A stretch of DNA of 64,000 nt from Stomorhina lunata (lineage: Eukaryota > Arthropoda > Insecta > Diptera > Rhiniidae): positions 79,479,995 to 79,543,994 of the forward strand of contig OW121743.1 of assembly GCA_933228675.1 (NCBI GenBank), read 5' to 3'. The position numbers were made by a program, and so were the translations under genes. The notes beneath the pieces were generated by a model. The model made no database searches and had not been told where the DNA came from. It was given only the letters and a program-made list of their open reading frames with translations. Positions 34,212-47,195 of this stretch are shown here, one piece after another (position 1 is the stretch's first letter; the number at the start of each line of letters is the position of its first letter).

Positions 34212-36672
34212 TATAGAAAATTTTTTTTTTTTTTAATAGGAAAAATTTTAAATTTTTTATAAAAAATTTTTTAAACATTTCGTATTTTTTTACGAAATTT
34301 TTCAAAATTTTTTTATTTTTTTAAAGAAATTTTGTTAAAAATTTCATTTCAAATTTTTCAAAAATTTCCTATTTGTATAGGAAATTTTTCAAAAATTTCC
34401 TATTTTTATAGGAAATTTTTCAAAAATTTCCTATTTTTATAGGAAATTTTTCAAAAATTTCCTATTTTTATAGGAAATTTTTTAAAAATTTCCTATTTTT
34501 ATAGGAAATTTTTCAAAAATTTCCTATTTTTATAGGAAATTTTTCAAAAATTTCCTATTTTTATAGGAAATTTTTCAAAAATTTCCTATTTTTATGAGAA
34601 ATTTTTCAAAAATTTCCTATTTTTATAGGAAATTTTTCAAAAATTTCCTATTTTTATAGGAAATTTTTCAAAAATTTCCTATTTTTATAGGAAATTTTTC
34701 AAAAATTTCCTATTTTTATAGGAAATTTTTCAAAAATTTCCTATTTTTATAGGAAATTTTTCAAAAATTTCCTATTTTTATAGGAAATTTTTCAAAAATT
34801 TCCTATTTTTATAGGAAATTTTTCAAAAATTTCCTATTTTTATAGGAAATTTTTCAAAAATTTCCTATTTTTATAGGAAATTTTTCAAAAATTTCCTATT
34901 TTTATAGGAAATTTTTCAAAAATTTCCTATTTTTATAGGAAATTTTTCAAAAATTTCCTATTTTTATAGGAAATTTTTCAAAAATTTCCTATTTTTATAG
35001 GAAATTTTTCAAAAATTTCCTATTTTTATAGGAAATTTTTCAAAAATTTCCTATTTTTATAGGAAATTTTTCAAAAATTTCCTATTTTTATAGGAAATTT
35101 TTCAAAAATTTCCTATTTTTATAGGAAATTTTTCAAAAATTTCCTATTTTTATAGGAAATTTTTCAAAAATTTCCTATTTTTATAGGAAATTTTTCAAAA
35201 ATTTCCTATTTTTATAGGAAATTTTTCAAAAATTTCCTATTTTTATAGGAAATTTTTCAAAAATTTCCTATTTTTATAGGAAATTTTTCAAAAATTTCCT
35301 ATTTTTATAGGAAATTTTTCAAAAATTTCCTATTTTTATAGGAAATTTTTCAAAAATTTCCTATTTTTATAGGAAATTTTTCAAAAATTTCCTATTTTTA
35401 TAGGAAATTTTTCAAAAATTTCCTATTTTTATAGGAAATTTTTTAAAAATTTCCTATTTCTATAGGAAATTTTTCAAAAATTTCCTATTTTTATAGGAAA
35501 TTTTTCAAAAATTTCCTTTTTTTATAGGAAATTTTTCAAAAATTTCCTTTTTTTATAGGAAATTTTTCAAAAATTTCCTAATTTTATAGGAAATTTTTCA
35601 AAAATTTCCTATTTTTATAGGAAATTTTTCAAAAATTTCCTATTTTTATAGGAAATTTTTCAAAAATTTCCTATTTTTATAGGAAATTTTTCAAAAATTT
35701 CCTATTTTTATAGGAAATTTTTCAAAAATTTCCTATTTTTATAGGAAATTTTTCAAAAATTTCCTATTTTTATAGGAAATTTTTCAAAAATTTCCTATTT
35801 TTATAGGAAATTTTTCAAAAATTTCCTATTTTTATAGGAAATTTTTCAAAAATTTCCTATTTTTATAGGAAATTTTAAAAAAAATTTCCTATTTTTATTT
35901 TAGAGCAAATTTTTAAAAAAATTTTTAGTTTTATAGCAAATCTTTTAAAAATTTCCTATCTTTATAGCAAATTCTAAAAAAAATGTTTATTGGTCTAAAA
36001 AATTTTTCGAAAAATTCTTATTTTTATAAAATTTTATAAATTTTTCAAAAATTTCTTGTTTTAAAAGGAAAATTTTCAAAAATTTCTTATTTTTATAGGA
36101 ATTTTTAAAGAAATTCTTATTTTCATGGAAAATTTTTCAAAAATTTTCTATTTTTATAGGAATTTTTCACAAATTTCTTATTTTTACAAGAAATTTTTCA
36201 AAAATTTTTTATTTTTTTTTAAAGAAATTTTTCAAAATTTTCTTAATTTTATAAGACATTTTTCAAAAATTTCTTATTTGTATAGCAAATTTTTTCAAAA
36301 ATTCTTATTTTTATATGAAATTTTAAAATATTTTTTTAATTTTTATAAGGAATGTTTCAACATTTTTTTATTTTTATAGGGAATTTTTCGATATTAACTT
36401 TTTCGATTATCTTTTATTGGAAATTTTTCAAAAATTTTTTATTTTTATATGAAATTTTTCAAAAATTTTGCAGTTTCATAGTAAGTTTTTCAAAAACTTC
36501 TTATTTTTATAGGGAATTTTTAAAAAATATCTTCTTTTTATAGGAAATTTTTTAAACATTTCTTATTTTTATAGAAAAGTTCTTGTGTTTATAGGATTTT
36601 TTTTTAATTTCTTATTTTAATAAAAAAATTTCCAAAAATTCCTTATTTTTATAGGAAATTTTTCAAAAAAAA
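34212..36672 (-). repeat. P31 tandem array, copy 7 (inverted, most homogeneous)
   Basis: About 79 units. The core from about 34370 to 35870 is close to 48 nearly identical units of the AGG form, in which TAGGAAATTTTTC pairs with AAAAATTTCCTA. After 35880 the units decay sharply and contain insertions. Open frames at 36125-36379 and 36352-36543 are products of the degenerate units. Confidence 0.97.
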
Positions 36673-37544
36673 TGAAAAAGAAATTAAGTAAATATCGAAA
36701 TTGATATTTCATTCTACTTTTATTTATAATTCCTACCCAATTTTATTTCAATTGTTTACTGGGTAATCTTCGAGTGTTTGTGTATATCAATATTGAAAAG
36801 TATTTATAATATGGCTCAAAGAACAATATCCTCTTAAAATGTATGTGTGAGTTGTAGTAGTATTTGCTATTTAGCCACTTTTATAAGAGTATCCTCTTAT
36901 AAATATAAGGATCTGTTGAAAACCATAAATAAAGAAATGCCATCATCTGAAGGTTCCCAGGATAAGTTTCGTTGTTTTTGTCGACAAAGTAATTAATAGA
37001 GGAACAAACTTTAGTGTAGTCAGGGGCCATGATAGAGACATTGTAAACTATTTCAAAAATTTCTAAAAAAATCAAGAAATAGACTAAAAACATTTCTAAG
37101 ATTCTAAATCCTGTTTGCAATATTAAACATTCTTTTTTTTAGATCTCATTTAGTCTGAAATCGAAGTACGTGCCTTGATTTCTTTATCCTGATTTTAAAT
37201 TTTAACATTGTTTGTTTTTGAATTACCTTCTAGCAGGTGTATTGGTAAACAAGTAAATATTTTGGTGTTTGTGCTCTTTATAAGAGTTTATTATAGGGAT
37301 TTGTCTGATTAAATAAACAATTAAAAATACAATGTCATTTACTATAAGGACCATAAATAATAGTCAACAATAAATTTTGTTACTATTTATTATCTTTTGT
37401 TTTATTTACAATAAATGAATTATTGTATTTATTCGCTCACTTCTACTATTAATATTTTTGTTGATGTTGGCAGAAAAAATAAATGTTAAAGCATATTTTG
37501 ATGCAAGCAATAAACTTTGAATATTTTTAATTAAGTTATTTTAT
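36673..37544. other. AT-rich spacer between inverted P31 arrays
   Basis: Contains a 79-codon minus-strand frame (36881-37120) with two hydrophobic stretches and a less biased middle (NVSIMAPDYTKVCSSINYF). No family was recognised and it is probably chance. No other feature. Confidence 0.45.
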
Positions 37545-40500
37545 TTTAAATAGTAAATTCTTGAGAATTTCCTTTAAAAATAGTAAACTTTTTAAAACAT
37601 CATATAAAAAGATACAATTTTTTAAAAATTTCTTATCAAATTGAGAAATTTTTGAAAAAATTTCCTTTAAAAATAAAAAAATTTTGAAAAATTTTCTATA
37701 AAAATAAGAAATTTTTGAAAAATTTCGTATAAAAATCAAAAATTTTTGAAAAATTTCCTATAAAAATCAGACATTTTTTAAAAATTTCCTATAAAAATAA
37801 TTAATTTTTGAAAAATTTCCTATAAAAATAAGAAATTTTTGAAAATTTTCCTATGAAAAAAAGAAATTTTTGAAAAATTTCCTATAAAAATAGGAAATTT
37901 TTGAAAAATTTCCTATAAAAATAGGAAATTTTTGAAAAATTTCCTATAAAAATAGGAAATTTTTGAAAAATTTCCTATAAAAATAGGAAATTTTTGAAAA
38001 ATTTCCTAAAAAAATAGGAAATTTTTGAAAATTTTCCTATAAAAATAGGAAATTTTTGAAAAATTTCCTATAAAAATAGGAAATTTTTGAAAAATTTCCT
38101 ATAAAAATAGGAAATTTTTGAAAAATTTCCTATAAAAATAGGAAATTTTTGAAAAATTTCCTATAAAAATAGGAAATTTTTAAAAAAATTCCTATAAAAA
38201 TAGGAAATTTTTGAAAAACTTCCTATAAAAATAGGAAATTTTTGAAAAATTTCCTATAAAAATAGGAAATTTTTGAAAAATTTCCTATAAAAATAAGAAA
38301 TTTTTGAAAAATTTCCTGTAAAAATAAGAAATTTTTGAAAAATTTCCTATAAAAATAAGAAATTTTTGAAAAATTTCCTATAAAAATAAGAAATTTTTGA
38401 AAAATTTCCTATAAAAATAAGAAATTTTTGAAAAATTTCCTATAAAAATAAGAAATTTTTGAAAAATTTCCTATAAAAATAAGAAATTTTTGAAAAATTT
38501 CCTATAAAAATAAGAAATTTTTGAAAAATTTCCTATAAAAATATGAAATTTTTGAAAAATTTCCTATAAAAATCAGACATTTTTTAAAAATTTCCTATAA
38601 AAATAATTAATTTTTGAAAAATTTCCTATAAAAATAAGAAATTTTTGAAAATTTTCCTATGAAAAAAAGAAATTTTTGAAAAATTTCCAATGAAAATAAG
38701 AAATTTTTGAAAAATTTCTTATCAAAATAAGAAATTTTTGAAAAATTTCCTATAAAAATTTGAAATTTTTGAAAATTTTTTTATCAAAATAAGAAATTAA
38801 AAAAAAATATAAAAAGAAATTTTTACACATTTTCTATAAAAATAAGAAATTTTCTATAAAAATAAGAAATTTTCTTTAAAAAAAAAAGAAATTTCCTATT
38901 AAAATAAGAAATTTTCTATAAAAATAAGAATTTTTTAAAAAATTCCTATAAAAATATAAAATTTTTAAAAATTTCTTATAAAAATAAGAAATGTTTGAAG
39001 CATTTCGCTAAAAATACTAAATTTTTGAAAATTGTCCAACAAAAATAGGAAATTTAAAAATTCTAATAAAAATAAGAAATTTTTAAAAAATTTCCTATGA
39101 AATTTTTAAAAAATTTCCTATGAAATTTTTAAAAAATTTCCTATGAAATTTTTAAAAAATTTCCTATGAAATTTTTGACAAATTTCCTATAAAAATAGAA
39201 AATTTGAGAAAAATTTTCTATAAAAATAGAAAATTTTTCAAAAATTTCTTATTAAAATGTAAAATTTTTATAAAATTTCCTATACAAATAGGAAATTTTC
39301 TATAAAAATGGGAAAATTTTGAAAAATTTCTATGAAAATAGAAAAATTTTGAAAAACTTCCTATAAAAATAGAAAATTTTAAAAAATTCCCTATAAAAAT
39401 AGAAAATTTTTAAAAACTTTTCTATAAAAATACAAAATTAAAAAAAAAATTCTTATCAAAATAGGATATTTTTGAGAAATTTCCTATAAAAACAGGAAAT
39501 TTTTAAAAAATTTCTTATATAAAAAAAGTTTTGAAAAATTTCCATAAAAATAAGAAATTTTTAAAAAATTTTTTATAAAAATAAGAAATTTTTGAAAAAT
39601 TTCCTATAAAAATAAGAAATTCTTGAAAATTTTCCCATAAAAATATGAAATTTTTGAAATATTTCCTGTAAAAATAAGAAAAATATTTCCTATATAAATA
39701 AGAAAATTTTTGAAAAACATCCTATAAAAATAAGAAATTTTTGAAAAATTTCCTAGAAAAATAAGAAAATTTTTGAAAAATTTTTTTTTAATATGGGGAA
39801 TTTTTGAAATATTTCCTATAAATTAAGAAATTTTTGAAAAATTTCCTATAGAAATAAAAAAATTTTCTAGAAAAATAAAAAAATTTCCTATAAAAATAAG
39901 AAATTTTTAAAAGATTTCCTATAGATATCGGAATTTTTGAAAAATTTTCTATACTAAGAAAATATTTGAAAAATTTCCTATAAAAATAATAAATTTTTAA
40001 AAATTTCCTATAAAAATAAGAAATTTGTGAAAAATTTCCTATAAAAATATGAAATTTTTGAAAATTTTCCCATAAAAATATGAAATTTTTGAAATATTTC
40101 CTGTAAAAATAACAAAAATTTTGAAAATGTTCCTATAAATATGGGTAATTTTTGAAAAATAAGAAATTTTCGAAAAATTTCCTATAAAAATTAGAAATTT
40201 TTGAAAAATTTCCTAGAAAAATAAGAAATTTTTGAAAAATTTCCTATAAAAACAAGAAATTTTTGAAAAATTTCCTATAAAAACAAGAAATTTTCCAAAA
40301 ATTTCCTATAAAAATATGAAATTTTTGAACATTTTCCTATAAAAATAAGAAATTTAAAAAAAATTTCTTAAAGAAAAAATTTTTTAATTTCCTATAAAAA
40401 TAACAAATTTCCTATAAAAATAAGAAATTTTGTAGAAATTTTTGAAAAATTTCTTATTTTTATAGAAAGAAATTTTTATAAAAATTAGAAAATTTCATAT

Positions 40501-40745
40501 AAAGATACAAATTTCCTATAAGAACTAAGAAATTTTTGAAAAATTTCCTATAAAACTAGAAAATTTTTGAAATTTCCTATAAAAATAAGAAATTTTAGTA
40601 AAATTTTCTATAAAAAAAAAAGATTTTTAAAATTTTCTTATAAAATAAAAACTTTTTGAAAAATTTGCTATCAAAATAAGTAATTTTGAAAAATTTCCTA
40701 AAAAACTAGAAATTTTTGAAAATTTCCTATAAAAGTAAAAAAAAA
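37545..40745 (+). repeat. P31 tandem array, copy 8
   Basis: About 103 units. An AGG block (about 37880-38285) changes sharply to an AAG block (38290-38560), followed by a long, increasingly degenerate part (38800-40745). A short run near 39080-39180 has a reduced unit, ATTTTTAAAAAATTTCCTATGA. The set of odd units at 37755-37850 (TTAATTTTTG, CCTATGAAAAAAAG) recurs at 38565-38670, so a block of about 815 bp was duplicated. Confidence 0.95.
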
Positions 40746-41679
40746 TTTAAAGAACTAGACCGTATCGATAAAATTTATTTAAGAGGTTAAATTCATCAAC
40801 ATTTATTTCAAAAAGTTAGAGCAGTAGCAAAAATTGTCTATTTATTAGCAAAATAAAAATAACACAAAATGACAAATATATAATTAATCTTCTTAAAAAG
40901 CCGTTTGTCTAAATTTAACTCTTAATCCTTTTTTGAACGACAAATTTCCTACAAATCCTTAAATTTAAATAAATGACGGACGTTTTTTAATAAAATCTTT
41001 TTAATTTCTTAAAAATACACACAGAAAAAAGGCTTTAAAAACACTAACGATGTTTTTTGGTCTGCTTAAGTACTTCTACTTATACTTTAGTACTAATGCT
41101 TAGTCTTCTAAGTACTTAGTACTATTTAATTCTAAGTATGTACGACGAGTATATACGAATGTGTTTCAATTGGGTAATAAAAGTACTTAGCAAGTTTTTA
41201 GCACCTACTTATTACCTAAATAGTAGAGCAAAAAACGCTTTAAAGCTCAAAGAAGGTAAATAAGAGAGAAAGAGAGAGTGAAACAAATATTTAACAACTT
41301 TAAAAGCATTTTAAGATGAAAATTTCTATGATGATTACTTTAAAAAGCACTTAGGCATAACATGCCATTTTATATTAAATCCAATAGCGTTAGAAAAGCT
41401 TGGGTGGGTAAGGGACGAATTTGGAATGGAAAATATGAAAAGATTTGAGAAAAGTAAAGAAAACCATTTTAAAATAATCATCAAAAGCAATTTAAACTTT
41501 AATATATTTTTTTTATTAAAAAAAATAAAAACTAAGAAAATAAAGAGAGAAATTTTAATGAACTTTAGTTATAAAAACTAAAGGTCATCTATTTTTAATA
41601 CATAAAGACAAAATAAGATTTGTGAAACAAGGATTACTTTCCATACAAATTTTTCTAAAATTATTTTCTGGTAAACATA
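40746..41679. other. AT-rich spacer with AGTACTTAG-like patch
   Basis: Around 41065-41200 there is a loose clustering of AGTACTT/TAGTACT motifs, and a short GA-rich run at 41262-41281. No gene recognised. Confidence 0.5.
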
Positions 41680-43105
41680 AGAAATTTTTTTTAAAAATTT
41701 GTTAAAAAAAAATAAAAAAAATCCTAAAAAATTTTTCACAAATTTCAGTAAAAAAATAATCAATTTTTGAAAAATTTCCTATAAAACTAAGTAACTTTTG
41801 AAAAATTTCCTATAAAAATAGGAAATTTTTGAAAAATTTCCTATAAAAATAAGACATTTTTTAAAAATTTACAATAAAAATAAGAAATTTTTGAAAAATT
41901 CCTATAAAAATCAGAAATTTTTGAAAAATTTCCTATAAAAATAAGAAATTTTTGAAAAATTTCCTATAAAAATAAGAAATTATTGAAAAATTTCCTATAA
42001 AAATAAGAAATTTTTGAAAAATTTCCTATAAAAATAAGAAATTTTTGAAAAATTTCCTATAAAAATAAGAAATTTTTGAAAAATTTCCTATAAAAATAAG
42101 AAATTTTTGAAAAATTTCCTATAAAAATAAGAAATTTTTGAAAAAATTCCTATAAAAATAAGAAATTTTTGAAAAATTTCCTATAAAAATAAGAAATTTT
42201 TGAAAAATTTCCTATAAAAATAAGAATTTTTTGAAAAATTTCCTATAAAAATAAGAAATTTTTGAAAAATTTCCTATAAAAATAAGAAATTTTTGAAAAA
42301 TTTCCTATAAAAATAAGAAATTTTTGAAAAATTTCCTATAAAAATAAGAAATTTTTGAAAAATTTCCTATAAAAATGAGAAACTTTTGAAAAATTTCCTA
42401 TAAAAATAAGAATTTTTGAAAAATTTCCTATAAAAATAAGAAATTTTTGAAAAATTTCCTATAAAAATAAGAAAATTTTGAAAAATTTCCTATAAAAATA
42501 AGAAATTTTTGAAAAATTTCCTATAAAAATAAGAAATTTTTAAAAAATTTCCTATAAAAATTAGAAATTTTTGAAAAATTTCCTATAAAAATAAGAAATT
42601 TTTGAAAAATTTCCCATAAAAATAAGACATTTTTGAAAAATTTCCTATAAAAATAAGAAATTTTTGATAAATTTCCTATAAAAATAAGAAATTTTTGATA
42701 AATTTCCTATTAAAATAAGAAACTTTTGAAAAATTTCCTATAAAAATAAGAAATTTTTGAAAAATTACCTATAAAAATAAGAAATTTTTGAAAAATTTCC
42801 TATAAAAATAAGAAATTTTTGAAAAATTTCCTATAAAAATAAGAAATTTTTGAAAAATTTCCTATAAAAATAAGAAATTTTTGAAAAATTTCCTATAAAA
42901 ATAAGAAATTTTTGAAAAATTTCCTGTAAAAATAAGAAATTTTTGAAAAATTTCCTATAAAAATAAGAAATTTTTGAAAAATTTCCCATAAAAATAAGAA
43001 ATTGATGAAAAATTTCCCATAAAAATAAGAAATTTTTGAAATATTCCTATAAAAATAAGAAAATTTTGAAAAATTTCCTATAATATTAAGAAATTTTTGA
43101 AAAAA
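41680..43105 (+). repeat. P31 tandem array, copy 9
   Basis: About 45 units, mainly the AAG form, homogeneous from 41930 to 43000. The left edge (41680-41770) is degenerate. Confidence 0.95.
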
Positions 43106-43945
43106 AAAATTCTTAGTTTTAAAGGAAGTTTTTCAAAAATATATTTTTTTACAGGAAATTTTTCTATTTTTATAGGAAATTTTTCAAAAATTTTCTAATT
43201 TTATAGGAAACTTTTAAAAATTGAATATTAGTATAGGAAATTTTTTAAAAATTTCCTATTATTATAGAAAATATTAAAAAAAATCAAAATTTGGTTATTT
43301 TTACATTTATATTTTTTAAAAAAATTTTATTTTTATAAAAATTTTTTCAAAAATTTCTTATTTTTCAAAAAATTTCTTATTTTTCAAAAAATTTCTTATT
43401 ATTATATGAAATTTTTTAAAAATTTCTTATTTTTATATGAAATTTTTTAAAAATTTCTTATTTTTATAGGAAATTTTTTAAAAATTTCTTATTTTTATAG
43501 GAATTTTTTTAAAAATTTATTATTTTTATATGAAATTTTTTAAAAATTTTTTATTTTTATATGAAATTTTTTATAATTTTCTTATTTTTATATGAAATTT
43601 TTATAAATTTCTTATTTTAATATGATTTTTTTTTAATATTTCTTATTTTTATGTGAAATTTTTTAAAAATTTCTTATTTTTATATGAAAATTTTCAAAAA
43701 TTTCTTGTTTTTATATGAAAATTTTCAAAAACTTCCTATTTTTATACGAAATTTTTCAAAAATTTCTTATTTTCATAAAAAATTTTTCAAAAAAAAACTT
43801 ATCTTCATAAGAAATTTTTCAAAAATTTCTTATTGTTTTTTAGGAAATTTTTAAAAATTTTTTCCAAAATTTCTTATTTTTATAGGGAATTTTTCAAAAA
43901 AGTTTTTTTTAAAGAAATTTTTTTACAAATTTCTTGTTTGTATAG
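43106..43945 (-). repeat. P31 tandem array, copy 10 (inverted, abuts copy 9)
   Basis: About 27 strongly diverged units in minus orientation. The orientation switches inside a run of A near 43095-43110, again without a unique loop. Many units have TATATGAAATTTTTT in place of TATAGGAAATTTTTC. Confidence 0.9.
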
Positions 43946-44887
43946 CATGACATTTCTATGAAAAAAATAAATCATTGAAACCTTCAAACAATTTTAGAAC
44001 AAATCATAAACAAAATTGTTGACATTTCAATCATTTCATTTTATGAAATCAATCAAATTTGGCACATGATGAAACGCGTAAAATTCTATCTAATATCAAT
44101 TTTTTTAATAATCTTAAGTTACTAAATCGTATGACTTAAGAGATTTTCGCTTTATGGCTGCTTAGAGATCATAATCTAAAGCAAAATTTATTTAAGACAT
44201 AAATAAATTTCCTTATTCCATGTCACAAATGTCAAACATATGCCAAAGGATATATTAGGATACGACATAATTCCCCACAATACCCCATACCACCGCCCTA
44301 ATCCCCTTTTATTAACAAATTTTACCCTGAAATAAATATTTACTCAAAATGTCAGTGTTTCGTACAAAAAACTGTGTATCACCCAAAAAAAGAAAATACT
44401 TTTAATAATAAATATCGATAAAATAAATATTAAGGATGATTTCATATGGGCAAACTTATTTTTGTGTACATGCACGTGCGTGCTTTAATCCTAGAAATTA
44501 TTTTTTAACCGATATTTTATTTTCACTTTTTTGCTCATAGAACACAAACAAAAATTGGAAAAAAATAATTAAAAACATGTTTTCTTAATGCGTATAAAAT
44601 CGTTAAGTAAACATAAATTTCTTGGTAATTTCAATTATGAGTTTGTTTTTTTGCCTATATTTTACGGCGTAAATTACGCATTTAAACGTCTACAATTTTT
44701 ATTTCATTTAAATAAATTTAATTACTAAATATTATACACTTTTTAATTTGAAATTAAAAATTTTTAAATAAATTTTTTAATTACTACTCAAATACCAAAA
44801 GTACCAAGAATGACCATTTTCTTAACAAGTACCAAACTCGTTTTTGCAGAAAAATTTTCAATGTTTTTTGATTTTATCGAACATTTT
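43946..44887. other. AT-rich spacer, no gene seen
   Basis: Unique sequence. A short patch near 44275-44335 is richer in C. Nothing recognised on either strand. Confidence 0.55.
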
Positions 44888-46066
44888 AAAAAAATTTCTT
44901 ATTTTTTGGAAAGTTTTTCATAAATTTCTTACCTTTTTCGGAAAATTTTCGAATATATTATTTTTATAGGAAAGTTTTAAAAAATTTCCTGTTTTTGTAG
45001 GAAATTTTTACAAAATTTCCTATTTTATAGAAAATTTTTCAAAAATTTCCTTTTTTATAGGAAATTTTGCAAAGGAAATTATAGGAAATTTTTCAAAAAT
45101 AGCAAATTTTTAAAAAATTTCTTAAATTTATAGAAAATTAAAAAAAAATAAATTTTTTAAATTATAGGAAATTTTTCAAAAATAGCAAATTTTTAAAAAA
45201 TTTCTTAAATTTATAGAAAATTAAAAAAAAATAAATTTTTTTATGAAATTTTTTAAAAATTTCTTATTTTTCTAGAAAATTTTTCAAAAATTTCTTATTT
45301 TTATACGAAATTTTCCAAAAAATTTTTATATTTATAGGAAAATTTCCCAAAAATTTCTTATATTTATAGGAAAATTTTCAAAAATTTCTTATTTTTATAG
45401 AAAATTTAAAAAAAAATCTTATTTTTTATAGGAAATTTTTCAAAAACCTCTTATTTTTATAGGAAATTTTTAAAAGTTTCTTATTTTTATAGGAAATTTT
45501 TCAAAAATTTCTTATTTCAATAAGAAATTTTCCAAAAAATTTCTTACATTTATAGGAAAATTTTCAAAGTTCTTATTTTTATAGGAAATTTTTAAAAAAT
45601 TTCTAATTTTTATAGGAAATTTTTAAAAAATTTCTTATTTTTATAGGAAATTTTTCAAAATTTTCTTATTTTTATAGGAAATTTTTCAAAAATTTCTTAT
45701 TTTTATAGGAACTTTTTCAAAAATTTCTTATTTTTATAGGAAATTTTTCAAAAATTTCTTATTTTTATAGGAAATTTTTCAAAAATTTCTTATTTTTTAG
45801 GAAATTTTTCAAAAATTTCTTATTTATAGGAAATTTTTCAAAAATTTCTTATTTTTATAGGAAATTTTTCAAAAATTTCTTATTTTTATAGGAAATTTTT
45901 GAAAAATTTCTTATTTTTATAGGAAATTTTTTTAAAAATTTCGTATTTTTATAGGAAATTTTTCAAAAATTTCTTATTTTTATAGGAAATTTTTCAACAA
46001 CTTCTTAGTTTTGTAGAAAATTTTTCAAAAATTTCTTATTTGTATAGGAAATTTTTCAAAAATGGG
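44888..46066 (-). repeat. P31 tandem array, copy 11 (inverted)
   Basis: About 38 units. The part from 45650 to 46020 is homogeneous and the left part is degenerate. A ~70-bp segment with AATAGCAAATTTTTAAAAAA occurs twice in a row (about 45099-45170 and 45171-45240), a small higher-order duplication. Confidence 0.93.
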
Positions 46067-46777
46067 AAATAAATAATAAAATACCTTAACATTTCTGTTT
46101 CAATAAAACTCAAAAAATCTTGCTCCAACTTATAACATACATCCGTGAACTTGGCCTTCCATAAATATTCCATTTTTATTTTTCCTTTTTATTGCCTCGA
46201 AATAAGAAAACAAAATTTTTGCTTTTATTTGGCCGTACGAATAAAATAGAAGATAAATAAAGTAGACAGGTGTTTGTTAGATACAACGAACTTCAATAAA
46301 AAACAAAAAGAATTATTTATTTTTTACATTACGTTTTCTAACGTTATTGCTATTAAAGTATAAACTTTAAATGATATGAGTATCGATGTTGGGAATACCT
46401 AAGTATTTTGACAAACTTTTATAAAATTTGAATATTAGAAGAAAATATAAGAAATAAGTTTTTGAATACAACTGAAGCTAAAATTATCATAATATGTGAC
46501 CCGGTCTATGAAAAGGGAAAAGGTGGCTTATGACTCAAAAACAAAATTTCGAAAAATTAGCTAAAAATTTCGAAAAATTAGCTAATTCTTCGAAATTTTG
46601 TTTTTGAGTCATAAGCCACCTTTTCATAGACCGGGCCATATATAGCTTTGGAAAAATGTTGTCCGACTTCACTTTTAATCAATTAAATTGACGAATTGGG
46701 CATTACCTAAAGAAAGTATCAACATCTCAAAACTTAAAAAAAGTACCTAACTACCATAACTACCATCCATTAGCTAT
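46067..46777. other. Spacer holding a foldback sequence
   Basis: Apart from the foldback at 46492-46643 no gene or RNA was recognised. Confidence 0.5.
46492..46643. repeat. Foldback (MITE-like) inverted repeat
   Basis: The left arm ATATGTGACCCGGTCTATG, AAAAGGTGGCTTATGACTC, AAAAACAAAATTTCGAA is matched in reverse complement by the right arm ending CATAGACCGGGCCATATAT. Arms are about 55 bp and nearly perfect, apart from a 7-bp insertion (GGAAAAG) in the left arm. The ~38-bp loop itself contains AAAATTAGCTAA twice. It may be a miniature inverted-repeat element or a hairpin RNA source. Confidence 0.85.
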
Positions 46778-47195
46778 AGGATGACTCATTAGTTTTAGGA
46801 TGACTCATTAGTTTTAGGATGACTCATTAGTTTTAGGATGACTCATTAGTTTTAGGATGACTCATGAGTTTTAGGATGACTCATTAGTTTACGATGACTC
46901 ATGAGTTTTAGGATGACTCATTAGTTTCAGGATGACTCATTAGTTTTAGGATGACTCATCAGTTTTAGAATGACTCATCACTTTTAGGATAAGTCAGCAT
47001 TTCAAAATTGTTTTATGACTCTGCAGTTTAAGGATGACTCAGCAGTTTTAGCACAAGTCAGCAGTTTTAGGATGTCTTATTTTTTTAGGATGAGTCAGTA
47101 GTTCATGGATGTCTCATCATTTTACGATGACTCAGCAGTTTTAGGATGCCTCATAAGTTTAAGCATAAGCCAGGAATTTTAGGATGACTCAGTAG
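46778..47195 (-). repeat. M18-related array (19-bp unit), inverted
   Basis: Units AGGATGACTCATTAGTTTT recur every 19 bp at 46778, 46797, 46816 and onwards. Later units have ACTCAGCAGTTTTAGGATG, the reverse complement of the GAGTCATCCTAAACTGCT motif of the array at 20746-21540. About 22 units, decaying to the right. Confidence 0.9.

Noticed and set aside
36881..37120. Minus-strand 79-codon frame with hydrophobic stretches
   Set aside because: Could be a membrane-protein fragment, but no family could be recognised and AT-rich DNA often gives Phe/Leu/Ile/Tyr-rich frames.
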